In this document: positions 1 through 12,620 of the stretch, piece by piece | Layout: every line of letters begins with the position of its first letter | How positions within the stretch are numbered: the first letter of the stretch is position 1 | Assembly (NCBI RefSeq): GCF_040581485.1 | Contig: NC_090131.1 | Coordinates: forward strand, 10,788,001 to 10,852,000 | Length of the DNA: 64,000 bases | Reading direction: 5' to 3' | Origin: Linepithema humile | Lineage: Eukaryota; Arthropoda; Insecta; Hymenoptera; Formicidae | Translations under genes and position numbers: made by a program | Notes under the pieces: model-generated | What the model was told of the DNA's origin: nothing | The model's database searches: none | Seen by the model: the letters and a program-made list of their open reading frames with translations, nothing else

Positions 1-59
1 TCGCGCTAATAGTCGATATTACAGAATTTTCTACACACGTCTAGTGACCAGACGTAACA
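1..59 (+). repeat. 3' end of the 5' LTR
   Basis: Ends in GTAACA at 59, as the 3' LTR does at 22271. A small inverted repeat (ACGTCT and AGACGT around a 7-base loop, about 38-56) lies just inside the LTR end in both copies. Confidence 0.85.
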
Positions 60-66
60 TAAAAAT

Positions 67-84
67 TGGTGGCAGCGGTGGGAT
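67..84 (+). promoter_or_regulatory. Primer binding site, tRNA-Leu type
   Basis: TGGTGGCAGCGGTGGGAT is complementary to the 3' end (with CCA) of eukaryotic tRNA-Leu of the AAG/CAG type. It lies 7 bases after the LTR end, where minus-strand DNA synthesis starts in LTR retroelements. The tRNA match is from knowledge, not from a search. Confidence 0.75.
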
Positions 85-176
85 ACGATAATGATCTATC
101 GTTCAATAATTTTGTTTAATAATAATATTTCAGTGTAAGTACTATATTCCACTGTGTTGTGATTTGTGAATTTAAA

Positions 177-1423
177 ATGTCGCACGGTACTCGCTCGCAG
201 GGACCGGTGTCAACCGATGCCGAAATAGACATTAGGCAAAAACATCTCGATGAACGTGAAAAACAATTACGCGCACAGCATCAAGCTTTGCTACGCGAAC
301 GCGAGGAAATAGAAAAACGCGCTACTGAAGCTATTGACGCGAATTCACTTATGCAAGTGCTTTTTAAAATACAAAGTAAACTCTCTCAGTTACAAAAATT
401 GCCGGAACAAATAAATATGTTAGAACAACGCGTGAACGAAACTTCAAGAACCGCATCGGCCTACGAAGAGTATCAAAGCATGCCGGCGCAGGACGAAGTG
501 CCAGCATCATTTCCGATTTTAAAATTAAAGGATGTAGCTTCCAATATCCCTGCGTATGGCGGTTATAAAATTTCGGTATTTCAATTTGCCCGTGCTTGTG
601 AACGTGCTCGTTCTATCTATTATTCTCTGTACAGGAGCCTCAGCTAGTACAGTTTATTATTAATAAATTAGAGGGTGATGCGTACCAAGTTGTTCAAGGA
701 AATATGTATACGCGTGTTGTCGATTTATTAGAGAAACTAAAAGCTATTTTTGCACCGAATAAGTCAATTGCACAATATCGAGGTGAACTTGCTAATACTT
801 ACAAATTGCCGGCTGAAACAATTCTTAAATATGCGGGGAGAGTAAAAGATTTGAAGTTTGCTATATTGGATGGAAATAGACGTCAGGGAAAAAGCATAAG
901 CCGTACTTTCATAGAAGAAATAGATGGAGAAGTATTAGAAGCTTTTATTAATGGATTGCCGTCTAATATAATAACTCGTATGGAACACCGGCAAATAACC
1001 GATTTAGATGTAGCCATTGAGTGGGCCGTCAAAATTTCAAATAATTTAGAAGTAGAGAAATTACGCGAACGTCAATTTTCGCAGAAAACTGCTCCTTTAC
1101 TACGCTCTGACATACAAAGTATAGAATCACCGCACGCTGAACCACCAAAGTCAATTTTAAAAAATCCTAACACACTGATTCCGTGCCCTTGGATTAGACC
1201 ACTAATTCCGGGTGTACCAGGTCCAAATTCTCCTGATGTGTGTCGATACTGTAAATTTCCGGGGCATAACATATCAAACTGCAAAAAGCTAGCATACCGA
1301 AACTCTGTACAGAATCCGGAAAACTTAGAAAACCGCCCGATAGCGAGCGCGGCCCGGGATACGGCTCATGTTACAGCGCATCCGATAAGTGTACAGGCAG
1401 AACCAATAATAAACGAAGGATGA
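177..1423 (+). pseudogene. gag: gag of the Ty3/gypsy element, frameshifted
   Basis: Gag would form the particle shell and bind RNA. The likely start is the ATG at 177 (context AAAATGTC); an in-frame ATG at 159 is possible. The first part (to 647) is charged and coiled-coil-like. A retrotransposon-gag domain follows in another frame from about 640 to 1070, so one frameshift lies near 620-640. Near the C-terminus is one zinc knuckle, C-x2-C-x4-H-x4-C (CRYCKFPGHNISNC, about 1231-1272). The frame ends at TGA 1421-1423. Because of the frameshift no single Gag can be made. Confidence 0.8.
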
Positions 1424-1507
1424 ATAATTCTAACGCAAATAATCAGGTCTCAAAATTTATTCTGGATGCAACAATAATAGTGGCAAACCCGGAGGCAGCC
1501 ACTTTTT

Positions 1508-4500
1508 TTGCCAAAAATAATACTAACTTGTAAAAATTTACAAGAATATTGCAAATTTATGATTGATTCAGGTTCTGCCATAAATATAATTAAGTCTAAA
1601 ATCTTAAGAAACACTCCCATAGATTTAGATGATAGATTAATTTTAAGAGACATTACTAAGGTTCCTGTCGAAACACAGGGAGCCGTAATTTTTGCAGTAG
1701 CCGGTAAGATAACAAAGTTTCACGTAGTGCAGGATAAAGTACCCATCCCGAGCGATAGAATTCTTGGCTCTGAATTTAAAAAAAATAATAATGCTATCCT
1801 AAATTACGATAAAGAAAGTTTGATTATTGGAAACATGTCAATTCCATTTTATAACAAAGAGAAAATAATAGTACCAGCCCGAACTGTGTTACCAGTCTCT
1901 TTTAATATTACTAATCCTGAAAGAACGGAAGGATACGTACCGCGTTGTGAACCCGTTAAAGGATTATATCTTGGTGAGGCACTTGTTACTAATTCACAAG
2001 GCAAAGGGTATTTAAAAGTATATAACGTCACTGAGCGTGACTACACAATAATAGACTGAAGCCCATGCACTTGATAGATTACTATTCTACCAATTTAATT
2101 GACTGTGTCAATTCTACTGACTCCACTGATTTTTCTGAATCCACTGAATTAAGTGACCTCACTAAGCCTATTAATTCCACTGCGCTTTGCTATTTCAATA
2201 AATCAAACATTGAAGATACAATTCCAGCAATTGAACACCGTTATAATAAATTAAAAAATCTAACAAACTTGAGTCATTTAAATGAAGAAGAGAGGAGACA
2301 TGTAGAAACAACATTAGAAAAGAATATGGACTGCTTTTTCTTATCAGGAGATAAATTAAAATTTTCTAATATCACCAGTCATTCCATTCCTACCACTGAC
2401 GACATTCCTATTCATGTTAAACAATATAGATACCCGCCAGTCCATAAAGAAGAAATAGATAAACAAGTATAAAAATTACTGAAAGATAACGATTCAACCT
2501 TCCTCTTCCCCATATAATGCACCTCTTTGGATTGTGCCTAAGAAATCGATCGGAAAAAAAGAAAAAAAATGGAGAATGGTAATTGAATTTAGGAAGTTAA
2601 ATGAAAAAACTATCGGGGATGCATACCCCCTTCCAAATATAGTAGAGATCTTGGATCAGTTAGGAAGTGCTAAATATTTTTCCATATTTGATCTAGCACA
2701 GGGCTTTTATCAAATTCCAATGAATCCGAATGACAGAGCTAAAACAGCTTTTTCCATCCCGTATGGGCATTACAAATATTTAAGAATGTCATTCGGTCTG
2801 AAAAACGCACCAGTCACGTTCCAAAGACTTATGGACAGTGTGCTGGTGGGTTTACAAGGAAACAAAGTATTTGTCTATCTAGACGATATTGTTGTGTATG
2901 CCAGATCCTTGGAGGAACATAGAATAAAAATTGAAAAATTAATGCAAAGACTAAGAGAAACTAACTTACAGCTTCAACCCGAGAAATGCCAATTTTTGAG
3001 ACACGAAGTTGTATATTTAGGCCATGTGATCAGTTCAATGGGGGTTAAACCAGATCCAGATAAAATCATAGCAGTAAAAAACTTTCCTATACCAAAAAAT
3101 CAGAAAAATATAAAACAGTTCTTGGGTCTAGCTGGGTACTACCATAGGTTTATTAAAGATTTCTCGAAGCTTGCCAAACCTTTAACCGATTTATTAAAAA
3201 AAGATATACCTTTTACATGGACTCCCTTACAGGAAAAGGCTTTCACTATCTTACGGGACGAACTTTGTAAAGAACCTATTCTCCAATACCCAAATTTTAA
3301 CAAATCTTTTATCCTCACAGTAGATGCTTGTGGATATGCTATTGGTGGTGTGTTAAGTCAAGGATCCATTGGAAAAGATCTGCCGATAACATACACTTCC
3401 AGAATCTTAAACAGCGCGGAGAGGAATTACTCGACTATAGAGAAGGAGTGCCTTGCAATTGTCTATTGTGTAATCTACTTCAAGCACTATTTATACGGAC
3501 GGCATTTTACAATCCTAACGGACCACAAACCTTTGGTTTGGCTGCATTCCATAAAGGACCCAAGCTCTCGGCTATGGAAATGGAGGTTAAAACTATCCGA
3601 GTATGAGTTTGAGATAAATTATAAAAAAGGGAAAACTAATACTGTCGCTGATGCTTTATCCAGAAACCCGCCAAATGCTATGATATTTCCTTTAAATAAA
3701 TCGCTTTCTTTTCATCAAACTGCTATACAATCTTCTAGGCTATAGCCTAGCTTCTAAATACGATAATACTGCTCTATTACCAATTACTAACCAAACATCT
3801 TCTTTAGCTTCTTTAGCTATGGAAAATCTAATGGAAAATGCCTTACCGATATATCCAATAACCATTAACGAACTCCCGTCGCTCCTTTCTGATCTTCCAC
3901 ACTCAGACATTGAAATGAACTCGGATGATGAGCAATCGACAAGTACGGAACCCGACTCCGTTGATGATGATGACGATGAACAACTTTTAAGGATAAGAGA
4001 GACTCGCGACTCTTTGTTAATGCAGAAAGATAATTATATCATTTTTGTAAATTTAGACGGTACATCTTTCGATAAGGGTTCTAAGGACTATCAAAAAGCA
4101 AATAAACTTCCGCAATATAGTAATCTATCTATCGGGAGAGCCCGCGTAACCGACATAAGTAACAAAATTTTAGTAGCCCTCGCGGTCAAAGCAAATAAAC
4201 ACATCCAAATTGAACGTGACGAAATAATAAATTGCATGAGATCTTTAACTGACGTAATTCAAGAACTACAAATAACCTCTGTTAGTATAGCACAAACAGA
4301 CTTTTATGACAACATACCATGGGTTTTTGTGTATAGAAATTTAAAAAGATTTTTACTCGATCAGCCAATAACACTAACAATCTGCAAATCCTTGATACGT
4401 TTTCCTGAGATAAGCGAGAGGGAAAATTTAATATATGAGAAACATGCAACAAAAGTAGGAGGACATAAAGGCGTGAATAAAACTTATAATAGACTCCGTC

Positions 4501-5472
4501 AGAATTTTTATTGGCCTATAATGGAACAGGACATACAAACCTATATTCAAAATTGCCGAAAATGCCAAATCAAAAAATTAACCAGAGTTAAGACTAAACA
4601 GCCCATGTTGATAACCGGACACTCTGGGAGCCGCATTCGATAAGATTTCAATGGATATTATGGGTTCTTTGCCTACTACACAAAATAATAATTCATACAT
4701 ACTAACCATACAGGATCTTTTAACAAAATATTCAGTAGCTTCACCCTTGATGAGGGCAGATTCCATTTCAATAGCTGAAGCATTTGTAAAAAATTTTATT
4801 TGCATCTATGGGACCCCGCGAGCATTATTAACCGATCAGGCTCCTACCTTTTTTACTTCTTTAATGAAAGCAATCGCTTTACATTTCAAAATTAGACAGT
4901 GCCGTACCACCGCTTACCATCCTCAGTCGAATGGTTCGATCGAAAGATCACACCACGTGTTAACAGAATACTTAAAAATGTATACTAACAATAATAATGA
5001 ATGGGACGAACATTTAATGACAGCTATGTTCGCTTATAACACCTCTGTGCATGAAGGAACTAACTATACACCATACGCTTTGGTCTTTGGACATATCCCT
5101 AGGGTACCTTCCTCTACCTCTATTTTAGAAGAATATATGGAATTACCTTATCAAGATTACTTGACCAACCTTTTTAATACTTTAAAATCATCTCAAGAAA
5201 TAGCCAGGGGAAATCTAATAAAATCAAAAGAAAAAAGTAAAAAATATTACAATCAAAAAATAAATGTCCAAAAATTCAAGATTAATGATAAGGTTTATTT
5301 ATTAAAAGAACCCATGAAGGGCAAATTTTCTGATCAATATTCGGGACCCTACGAGATCGTTGAAATGTTACCTATGAACAATGTAAAAATTAACTTTAAA
5401 GGAAAACCACGCGTGGTACATGTTAATAAACTAAAGTTATCCAAATCTGCGCATACAATTGAACCGGGATAA
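1508..5472 (+). pseudogene. pol: pol of the Ty3/gypsy element (PR-RT-RH-IN), multiply broken
   Basis: Protease has the DSGSA active site (about 1564-1580). RT runs from about 2534 with FVYLDDIVVYA at about 2870-2905. RNase H follows, with DACGYAIGG, EKECLAIV, LTDHKPLVWL and a terminal VADALSR (to about 3665). The integrase zinc domain HATKVGGH...CRKC is at about 4440-4570. The catalytic core (4651-5100) keeps MDIMG, TDQAPTFF and the glutamate in SIERSHH. An acidic linker (about 3900-4000) separates RNase H and integrase. Breaks: reading stops at 2059, an in-frame stop at 2470-2472 followed by a frameshift near 2490, a frame change between 3745 and 3819, and another near 4640. The polyprotein cannot be made, though most catalytic residues remain. 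Confidence 0.85.
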
Positions 5473-5561
5473 AGGAAAGTGATAATTAATCATGACTTAA
5501 GTTGTAAACACAGCCCAGATTCCCGGATCTACGTATAAAAAGAATATAGAAACGCGTTATA

Positions 5562-7649
5562 ATGATATCATTAGTTAACCATTTAAAATCATTAATTATT
5601 AATTGTTATCAATTCATTGTATTAATTAAAATATTTTACTCACAGGCAAGTTTTGCCATCCTACTGACTTCAACCTTGCTCTCTGGTATGAACGCCATTA
5701 TTGCATGCAATTGCGGAGGAAGCTACCTCAACGTAACCACAATTTCTTTACTAAGATCAGGTGAATGCGATTTGAATATAGACACACCGATAACTACGAC
5801 TTCATATATACAATTACTACAATTAGCCAGCTACACACACACCGAAGTTATACAATGTAAAGTTGAGATCATGCGAACCATATACCACTGCGGCATGCAC
5901 TCTCATATTGCAGCTGTGCATAATGGATACGCCAGTTACTTACAAGAAACATCACGCAGTAGATGCGTTCAAATGCATAGGGAAGGGCTTCTCAGGATAG
6001 GAGAATCAGACATTATAGACGGATTAAAACCTAATAATACTTACTATCGTAGTGTCACTGTAGCAGGAAAGATAAAAGTAGACGGAACTTGTAAGGGCGT
6101 TCAATATTCAGACTATTACGGTACCTGGGATGATGTAATAGTTCAAGCCACAGTAAAAATATTGTTAAAAACCGCTTATGTATCAGTAAAACTAAACGCA
6201 GGAAAAATAATACTAAAATCTGGCACAATTTGCGATTTGAGCGAAGAAACCTGTGTAGACTCGGATGATGGATATACGTTTTGGCAAAGCATGCCAATAA
6301 CAGCTTGCGGGTTTGAAGCATATGATGTTTTATTTAAAGAGACTGCTACCAAGTTTCAAGGGTTGTTAGGCGCACAACACACTATTATATTCAGTTTAGA
6401 GACACAGGACACGACTTTTGCTCTTACACAAACACGTAAACATACTACTTGCGGATACACATTACTTGGAACAGAACATCCCAAACTGTTCATCTTTGAG
6501 ACTGAGAAAGGAAACATCTTTAAGACAATGTCAAAGACTGCCGTAACAAATTTGGACATGTTCACCTATGTAAACTCAAAATTTGTGTATGTGGAGAGGC
6601 ATATCAGAAATCAGATAACCTCTCTTTACCAGGACATAATATTGCAAAAATGTGAACTGGAGAAACAGGTAATTCAAAATACCTTGTCTTTAGCAACAAT
6701 ATTACCTGATGAGTTTGCATTCAGGCTTATGAAGATGCCTGGCTATATGGCAGTCACAGCTGGAGAGGCGATCCATGTAATTAAATGTATACCTATTAAA
6801 GTAACTGTCCGAAAATCAAACACTTGTCATACAAAACTACCGATCACTTTCAAAAACACCTCATTATACATGACTTCAAAATCACGAATCATTACTAAAC
6901 ATCATACACTTAGAGACTGCAACTCCCTTCTTCCAATATTTTACAATATTGACGAAAACTGGATACAGCTAAACCCAACACCTGCTATGACAACACCGCC
7001 ACAGGAAATTAAACCATTAACAAAACTCTCTTGGAAATACTTGGCACCCAAATCTTTGGCTACTAGCGGTATTTATTCTCAACAAGACTTAGAAGAATTA
7101 AGAGATCATATTATGTTCCCCGCTGAAAAAAGCGCTGTTTTACATACCATCGCTCGAGGCTTTACAGGACAATCAATCCCTTCCGATACCGTTTCTTTAC
7201 AAAATTTGTTAGATGAAAATTCCTTGAATAAAATTTACAATAATACTTTGTCAAAAATATGGAACGGATTTACTACTTTTGGCGCTGCAACGGCCGGAAT
7301 ATTTGGAATATTTATAATAATCAGGTTAATCAAAATAATATTCGATACTCTAATTCATGGTTATGCACTACATGCAGCATATGGATGTAGTCTGCATTTA
7401 CTAGCAGCAATTTGGAGCTTTTTCACACACTTGTTATTATATCTCGCTAACAAAAAACAGAACCAATCAGAACCAAAGCAAGAAACACATGTAAACGAGA
7501 GCGCTGCGAATGAAACTACACACAATACGCCAACGATAATAAATGCACAACCAACAGAAACACACGCACAACTTACACAAGCCATACCCATAGTCTATTC
7601 GTTTCGATATTTACGGGCTAAATTAGATGGAAGTGAACAAATCCCTTAG
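5562..7649 (+). CDS. env: Envelope-like glycoprotein (chuvirus-like), uninterrupted
   Basis: One open frame of 695 aa lies 89 bases after integrase. It has a hydrophobic N-terminus (residues about 10-48, likely signal), a Cys-rich ectodomain with several N-glycosylation sequons, a strong membrane segment near residues 568-592, a second hydrophobic stretch near 605-628, and a polar tail of about 65 aa. The spacing and wording of Cys-centred motifs such as CGMHSHIAAVHNG resemble glycoproteins of chuviruses (Jingchuvirales), known as endogenous copies in arthropods. I see no furin-site-plus-fusion-peptide layout of the baculovirus F-like env used by classical errantiviruses. The family call is from memory of the pattern, not a search. 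It would act in membrane fusion or entry. The frame has no stop or frameshift, unlike gag and pol. Confidence 0.75.
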   Translation: MISLVNHLKSLIINCYQFIVLIKIFYSQASFAILLTSTLLSGMNAIIACNCGGSYLNVTTISLLRSGECDLNIDTPITTTSYIQLLQLASYTHTEVIQCKVEIMRTIYHCGMHSHIAAVHNGYASYLQETSRSRCVQMHREGLLRIGESDIIDGLKPNNTYYRSVTVAGKIKVDGTCKGVQYSDYYGTWDDVIVQATVKILLKTAYVSVKLNAGKIILKSGTICDLSEETCVDSDDGYTFWQSMPITACGFEAYDVLFKETATKFQGLLGAQHTIIFSLETQDTTFALTQTRKHTTCGYTLLGTEHPKLFIFETEKGNIFKTMSKTAVTNLDMFTYVNSKFVYVERHIRNQITSLYQDIILQKCELEKQVIQNTLSLATILPDEFAFRLMKMPGYMAVTAGEAIHVIKCIPIKVTVRKSNTCHTKLPITFKNTSLYMTSKSRIITKHHTLRDCNSLLPIFYNIDENWIQLNPTPAMTTPPQEIKPLTKLSWKYLAPKSLATSGIYSQQDLEELRDHIMFPAEKSAVLHTIARGFTGQSIPSDTVSLQNLLDENSLNKIYNNTLSKIWNGFTTFGAATAGIFGIFIIIRLIKIIFDTLIHGYALHAAYGCSLHLLAAIWSFFTHLLLYLANKKQNQSEPKQETHVNESAANETTHNTPTIINAQPTETHAQLTQAIPIVYSFRYLRAKLDGSEQIP

Positions 7650-7675
7650 TAAAGTACTATCGGTATTTGTTACTT

Positions 7676-7686
7676 AAGGGGGGTGG
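7676..7686 (+). promoter_or_regulatory. Polypurine tract
   Basis: AAGGGGGGTGG directly precedes the TGTGATGTCCCGAC start of the 3' LTR: the usual plus-strand primer of LTR retroelements. Confidence 0.8.
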
Positions 7687-7795
7687 TGTGATGTCCCGAC
7701 AATTGTAAAATTCAAAAAACAGAACATTATTAAAGAGATCTGTACAAGTCCATCTAAAATTTATCTAAAGAGCAAGATTGAAGTTATGATTATAA
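7687..7795 (+). repeat. 3' LTR, left piece
   Basis: Starts TGTGATGTCCCGAC after the polypurine tract and ends at the TAA target site (7793-7795) of Harbinger A. Confidence 0.8.
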
Positions 7796-8229
7796 GGGCG
7801 GAATTCATAGATGTTTCTTGAGTTTCAAGACAAGCTTAAGCTAATGCTTAAGATTATGATTGATTCATAGATATTGCTAAAGACCGAATGTAAAGCTGGA
7901 ACTTGAGACCATGCTTAACAAAGTAAAACGTGTTTCATAGTCAAATCTTAAGTACGACTTAAGATTATTAGATGCACAGTCATGGCTCAAGCCACATCTT
8001 AAGCAAGCTTTAGTCAAGTCTAGTAAATAGTGGTCTTAAGATAATTGTGAAATAAAAAATAGTATCGTAAATAGTGTTGTAAATTAATAAAATAATATTT
8101 AAGGTAAATATTTCGTTTTATATATGTTAATGTATACTAATATTAATTATTTATTATACATATTTATTATTGTAAGTTATTTTAGGTTTTAGATTATTTT
8201 AGGTTATTTACATTTTAGGTAAAGACATT

Positions 8230-11200
8230 ATGGCATTATTTAATATATTGGGCCAATTTGATATTAATTTATTTGATTCTGATACCTCTTCTGATGAAGA
8301 AAATAACGACATATGCATAATACGTGAAAAACGATACGTACGTGATGCGATAAATCCATTTACACATTATCATGAACAGGAATTTCACATAAGATATAGG
8401 TTTTCAAAAAATGCTGTTATGCATGGATTACTGCCTCTGGTTATAGATGGTTTAACAAAACCTGATATGAGAGGTCTTCCTATTAAACCAGTTCTTCAAT
8501 TGCTTATTTGTTTAAGGTTCTATGCCACCAATAGTTTTCAAGTAAGTTCTCTATAAAAAAAAGTTTTCCTCATAAAAAAATCTTTCCAAAAAATTGTTTT
8601 TTTAAAAAAAGTTTTCTTCATAAAAAACCTTTTCAAAGAACTGTACTTTCAAAAATATATTATATTAAAAAAAAGTTTTTCTCACAAAAAACCTTTCCAA
8701 AAAAAGTTGTATATATCATAAAAAACTTTCCAAAAAGATTGTATTTCCAAAAATATATTATAAAAAAATCTTTTTAAAAAAATTATATATATTTATTATA
8801 AAAAATCTTTCCAAAAAAATTGTACTTTTAAAAAAAGTTGTATATATTAAATAAAAATTTGCTACATATTCTGTCTATAAAAGAGGTGATATCAGAAAAT
8901 GACGCCAAGTTTAAATAAAGAACTTTTCAAAAAAAGTTGCATGTATATCTAATTATTTATTTAAAAATGATATTTATGTTTATATCTAGTTAATTCTTCT
9001 TAAGTATACTTTTTAAAATAATTGCATCTGTATCTAGTTATTTTTTTTATATCTGTATCTAGTTAAATAAAAAAATTTTTCAAATTTAATCAAAATAAAA
9101 AAATATTACAAAATTTCGCAAAAAACTTGGCGCTGCTATAAAATAGCCTTCATTGCTCTATAATATTTTAAGATGTATAATAATATTTTAAAGCTAAAGA
9201 GTAAACTGTACAGAATTTTATATTTTATTTCATTCTCAGTCAAGTCGGGCCAAGAGAATAGAGTCAGGGTGGATATATGTTGAATAGATTGATTCATTCA
9301 CTGTTTTCGTTTCATAAATTATTTTCCCGTGGTCACTGCAAGCAAAACTTCAAAGTGTAATATGCGCTGATAGCTAACTTGTATATAACAACGCGCTGCA
9401 TACGAAATGCAGCGATTATCTATAAGAGTGTAATGTGGAAGGGATGCTTTAGCAACAATTTTAGTTAACTTTTCTTCCTTAAATATGTGATAACATGTCA
9501 TTTTTATATTTATTTAACGACTATTGCGCAACACAAGTGCGGTATAAACAATGCGTCATGCAGCGCGACGCATATAATATGATACTGATGACTTATTTTT
9601 GAAAGATGCGATTTCGGAACATAATAAAATCATATATGGTTAAATTCAGCGTAAAAAATGCTACAACTTTTGTCATTACAAAAATTTTGAAATTCGAAAA
9701 AATAATACCAAGGGGTAAGAGTAAATTAAAAAAAAATTACATTTTTTGAAAATCCAACTACACAGTTATAAAGCCCATTACAAGCCATACAACTTCTACT
9801 TGAAACATTTTTTTATATCTCCTACGGTTTTGGCGATAGTTACACACAAAGAAAAAACTCGTTTTTTTCAAAAGGGTGTTTCACCCTTTAAATTTGAGTT
9901 AGGGCCGCTATAAAAAAATACGTGTCTTCTCAAATTGTATGTTTTACAACATATTTCAAGGAGAATCAAATCGGGAGGAGACACTTGTGAACGTTCCTTT
10001 TAAGAGTGTGTCAGTATGTGTGTTGCTACACTTCTGCACTTCAAGACGAGAAAAATTTTTTTTATAAAGAATACTATTATTTTGATATACACTATCTCTA
10101 TTCGTCTCCACAACACGTTACATATACATTTTACGACCGATATTAATTATATCAATGTGATTAGTATCATCAAAGCTGCGAGCTGACAGGTCTGAGCGCC
10201 GCCATGTTGAAAAAGGACAGACATCTTTTAGAAAAAGAAAGGAAAGAAAAAAGACGCTCTTATGCGGGAATCGACATTTCACGGGATGTAGAAAAGGACA
10301 ACCATGTCGCATTTTGATGCTTCTAGTTGACAAAGGAAAAACTTATATATTAGAGAAGGATGACGAACAGACGACGACGACGACGACCAAGCTTACATAA
10401 ATTTCGGCATATTTCGACTTTGGCAAACTTTGGCAATTAATATATTTTTTTAGAAAGCATGTACAAAAAAAGTAAAGATACTTTTATTATGTAAATCGCA
10501 TGTGCTCTATCGATTGAGCCTATTATAAATTCGATCGGTCCACGCATTATTGAGATATGAAAATCTCGACTCCTATCAGCTCATGTGCTCGCGTAAAGAT
10601 ACACGGTCGGTCTTGCGCTGCGCGTGAACTTGGCGCGAGACACTACCGTGTCTCTTGATATTACATCTATTTAATCATAAAAAAAAACATAATTGCATTA
10701 TATTGTATAAAGTATTTTATAAAATAATTGTATTATATTGCTTTATAATTTAGAAAGTAAATGGAGATCTAATGGAATTGCCGCAACCAACAATTTGTAG
10801 AATTATATTTCGAGTAACTATCATATTAGCATCTTATCTAAATGTTTACGTCAAATTTGTGACAAATCAAGCAGCTATACAAGAAAACCGAAGATTGTTT
10901 AAACAATTAGGATACGGATATGCAGGTATTGGACTTCCTTGTATTGATGGTGCAATAGATTGCACTCATATCAGATTACACAGTAATAACTTTGGACGAT
11001 TAGCTGAAATGTATAGAAATAGAAAGGAATATTTTTCTTTGAACGTGCAGGTAAATTAATGAAAACTATTTATTATTTTATTTATTTTTGTTTTTTATAG
11101 TGTTATTTATGTATATATGTGTTATAAGGCCACTGTAGGACCACAAATGGAAATTTTGGACCTTGTCCCAGAATGGCCAAGAAGTCAGCATGACAGCAGA

Positions 11201-11795
11201 ATTTTCCAAAATTCTAGAATTTTCATGAGATATCAACAACGTGAACTTACAGGAACGTTAGTTGGAGATTCTGGATATCCTTCTCTTGCATTTCTTCTGA
11301 CGCCATTTAGAAATCCACAAAACGAAGAAGAAGAGAGGTAAAAGAAGTAAAATAAATTTTTAAGTTTTTAATTCTTTCCACAGTCCTCATGATTAATGAC
11401 GTCAAAGAAATAAAGAACTATTAGAAATCTTATAATCTTTTGTTAAATAAATAAAATAAAATTTATCTTATTTATTACTAAAAAAATTTTATTGCAGATA
11501 TAATGAAATTCATTCAAGAACGCGAATAGTTGTTGAGCGAACATTTGGAGTATGGAAGAGAAGATTTCCTTGTCTATCTAAAGGTTTAGCTTTAAAACTT
11601 GTAACGTGTACTGGAGTTATTTCAGCTTGTGCTGTTTTACATAATTTATCACTACGATTTAAAGATGTTCTTCCTGAGAAAGAAGAACCCGATGATGTAA
11701 TAATTGAAAATAATGAAGAACTCTATTACAATGAACCTCAGCCTGGAGATGGTTTTATTGTAAGACAAAACATAGTTCGAGAATTATTTCATTAA
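8230..11795 (+). CDS. Harbinger A transposase (HARBI1-like DDE), four exons, apparently complete
   Basis: Exons 8230-8541, 10754-11050, 11129-11337 and 11498-11795 join in frame to 371 aa with GT-AG introns. The nuclease is a DDE_Tnp_4 domain. The three acidic residues lie in DGAIDCTHI (exon 2), VGDSGYP (exon 3) and VVERTFG (exon 4). The first exon has an acidic N-terminus, and exon 2 opens with an HTH-like segment (PQPTICRIIF). No stop or frameshift is seen. Intron 1 is 2.2 kb of AT-rich repeats, long for this family and perhaps expanded. The product would excise and insert the element at TWA sites together with its SANT partner. Exons 2 and 3 have exactly the lengths (297 and 209) of those in element B. 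Confidence 0.88.
8550..8960. repeat. Degenerate A/T tandem repeat in transposase A intron 1
   Basis: Several imperfect copies of a 60-75 bp unit built of AAAAAAGTTTTC, CATAAAAAA and CTTTCCAAAAA blocks. Confidence 0.6.
8961..10753. other. Rest of transposase A intron 1, no gene seen
   Basis: AT-rich sequence with scattered GC-richer patches (9360-9430, 10140-10400, 10500-10650). Only short chance frames are present and I recognise no domain. Confidence 0.5.
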
Positions 11796-12212
11796 TTTTA
11801 ATGTAATAATATTAATTTTTAATTTTATATTTCTGTATTTACACAGTTTTTACATTTTTTATATAATCTAATTAATTACATTATTCAAATGTTATATTAG
11901 ATTGTATTTGTTTATTTCAAAATTTCTTTAAATGTCTTGATAGCATTACTTATAACCAGGATGTTATTGAAAAGTCAAAGATCCATTACTGATGATTTCT
12001 AAATAAATTTTGATAATAAATATATTTAAAAAATTTATATACACTCACCCGAAAAAAAAGCGGTACACTGAAAATGTGGGAAAAATTCATCAAATTTCAA
12101 CTGACGATAACTTCGTAAATAATAAAGATAGAAAGTTCTATAAAATATGGAAATGAAGCTAAAAATCTCTACTTTAAGAATCAATTTATTTCAATGTTGC
12201 AAAATAAATTTA

Positions 12213-12620
12213 TTGAAAATGGCGGATGACAAAGCGCGAGCATGCAAAATTGAAAAATAATGGTTCGAGTTTGCGACGGTGCACGGTATAAACAAAAAAT
12301 TGTAGCTTATTGGGATCAAAAGCGTACGAAAGTACAGAGTCTCCTCTTTAAAATGCTTTTTTATGCATCTCGATACGATGATTTTTCGCCGAGAGATTCG
12401 CATTTGAAGAAAAAGGCAGATTCTTACTTCAAATGCGAATCTCTCAGCGAAAAATCATCGTATCAAGATGCATAAAAAAGCATTTTAAAGAGGAGACTCT
12501 GTACTTTCGTACGCTTTTGATCCCAATAAGCTACAATTTTTTGTTTATACCGTGCACCGTCGCAAACTCGAACCATTATTTTTCAATTTCGCATGCTTTT
12601 GCTTTGTCATCCGCCATTTT
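12213..12620. repeat. Left internal hairpin of the Tc1-like element
   Basis: About 190-bp arms (12213-12403 and 12438-12620) are inverted copies around a 20-35 base spacer. Similar reading frames on both strands here are only a consequence of the palindrome. Confidence 0.8.

Noticed and set aside
6055..7591. Antisense frames inside env
   Set aside because: Shadows of the long env frame.
10495..10560. tRNA-like phrase GCTCTATCGATTGAGC
   Set aside because: No full cloverleaf, T-loop or acceptor stem could be placed.
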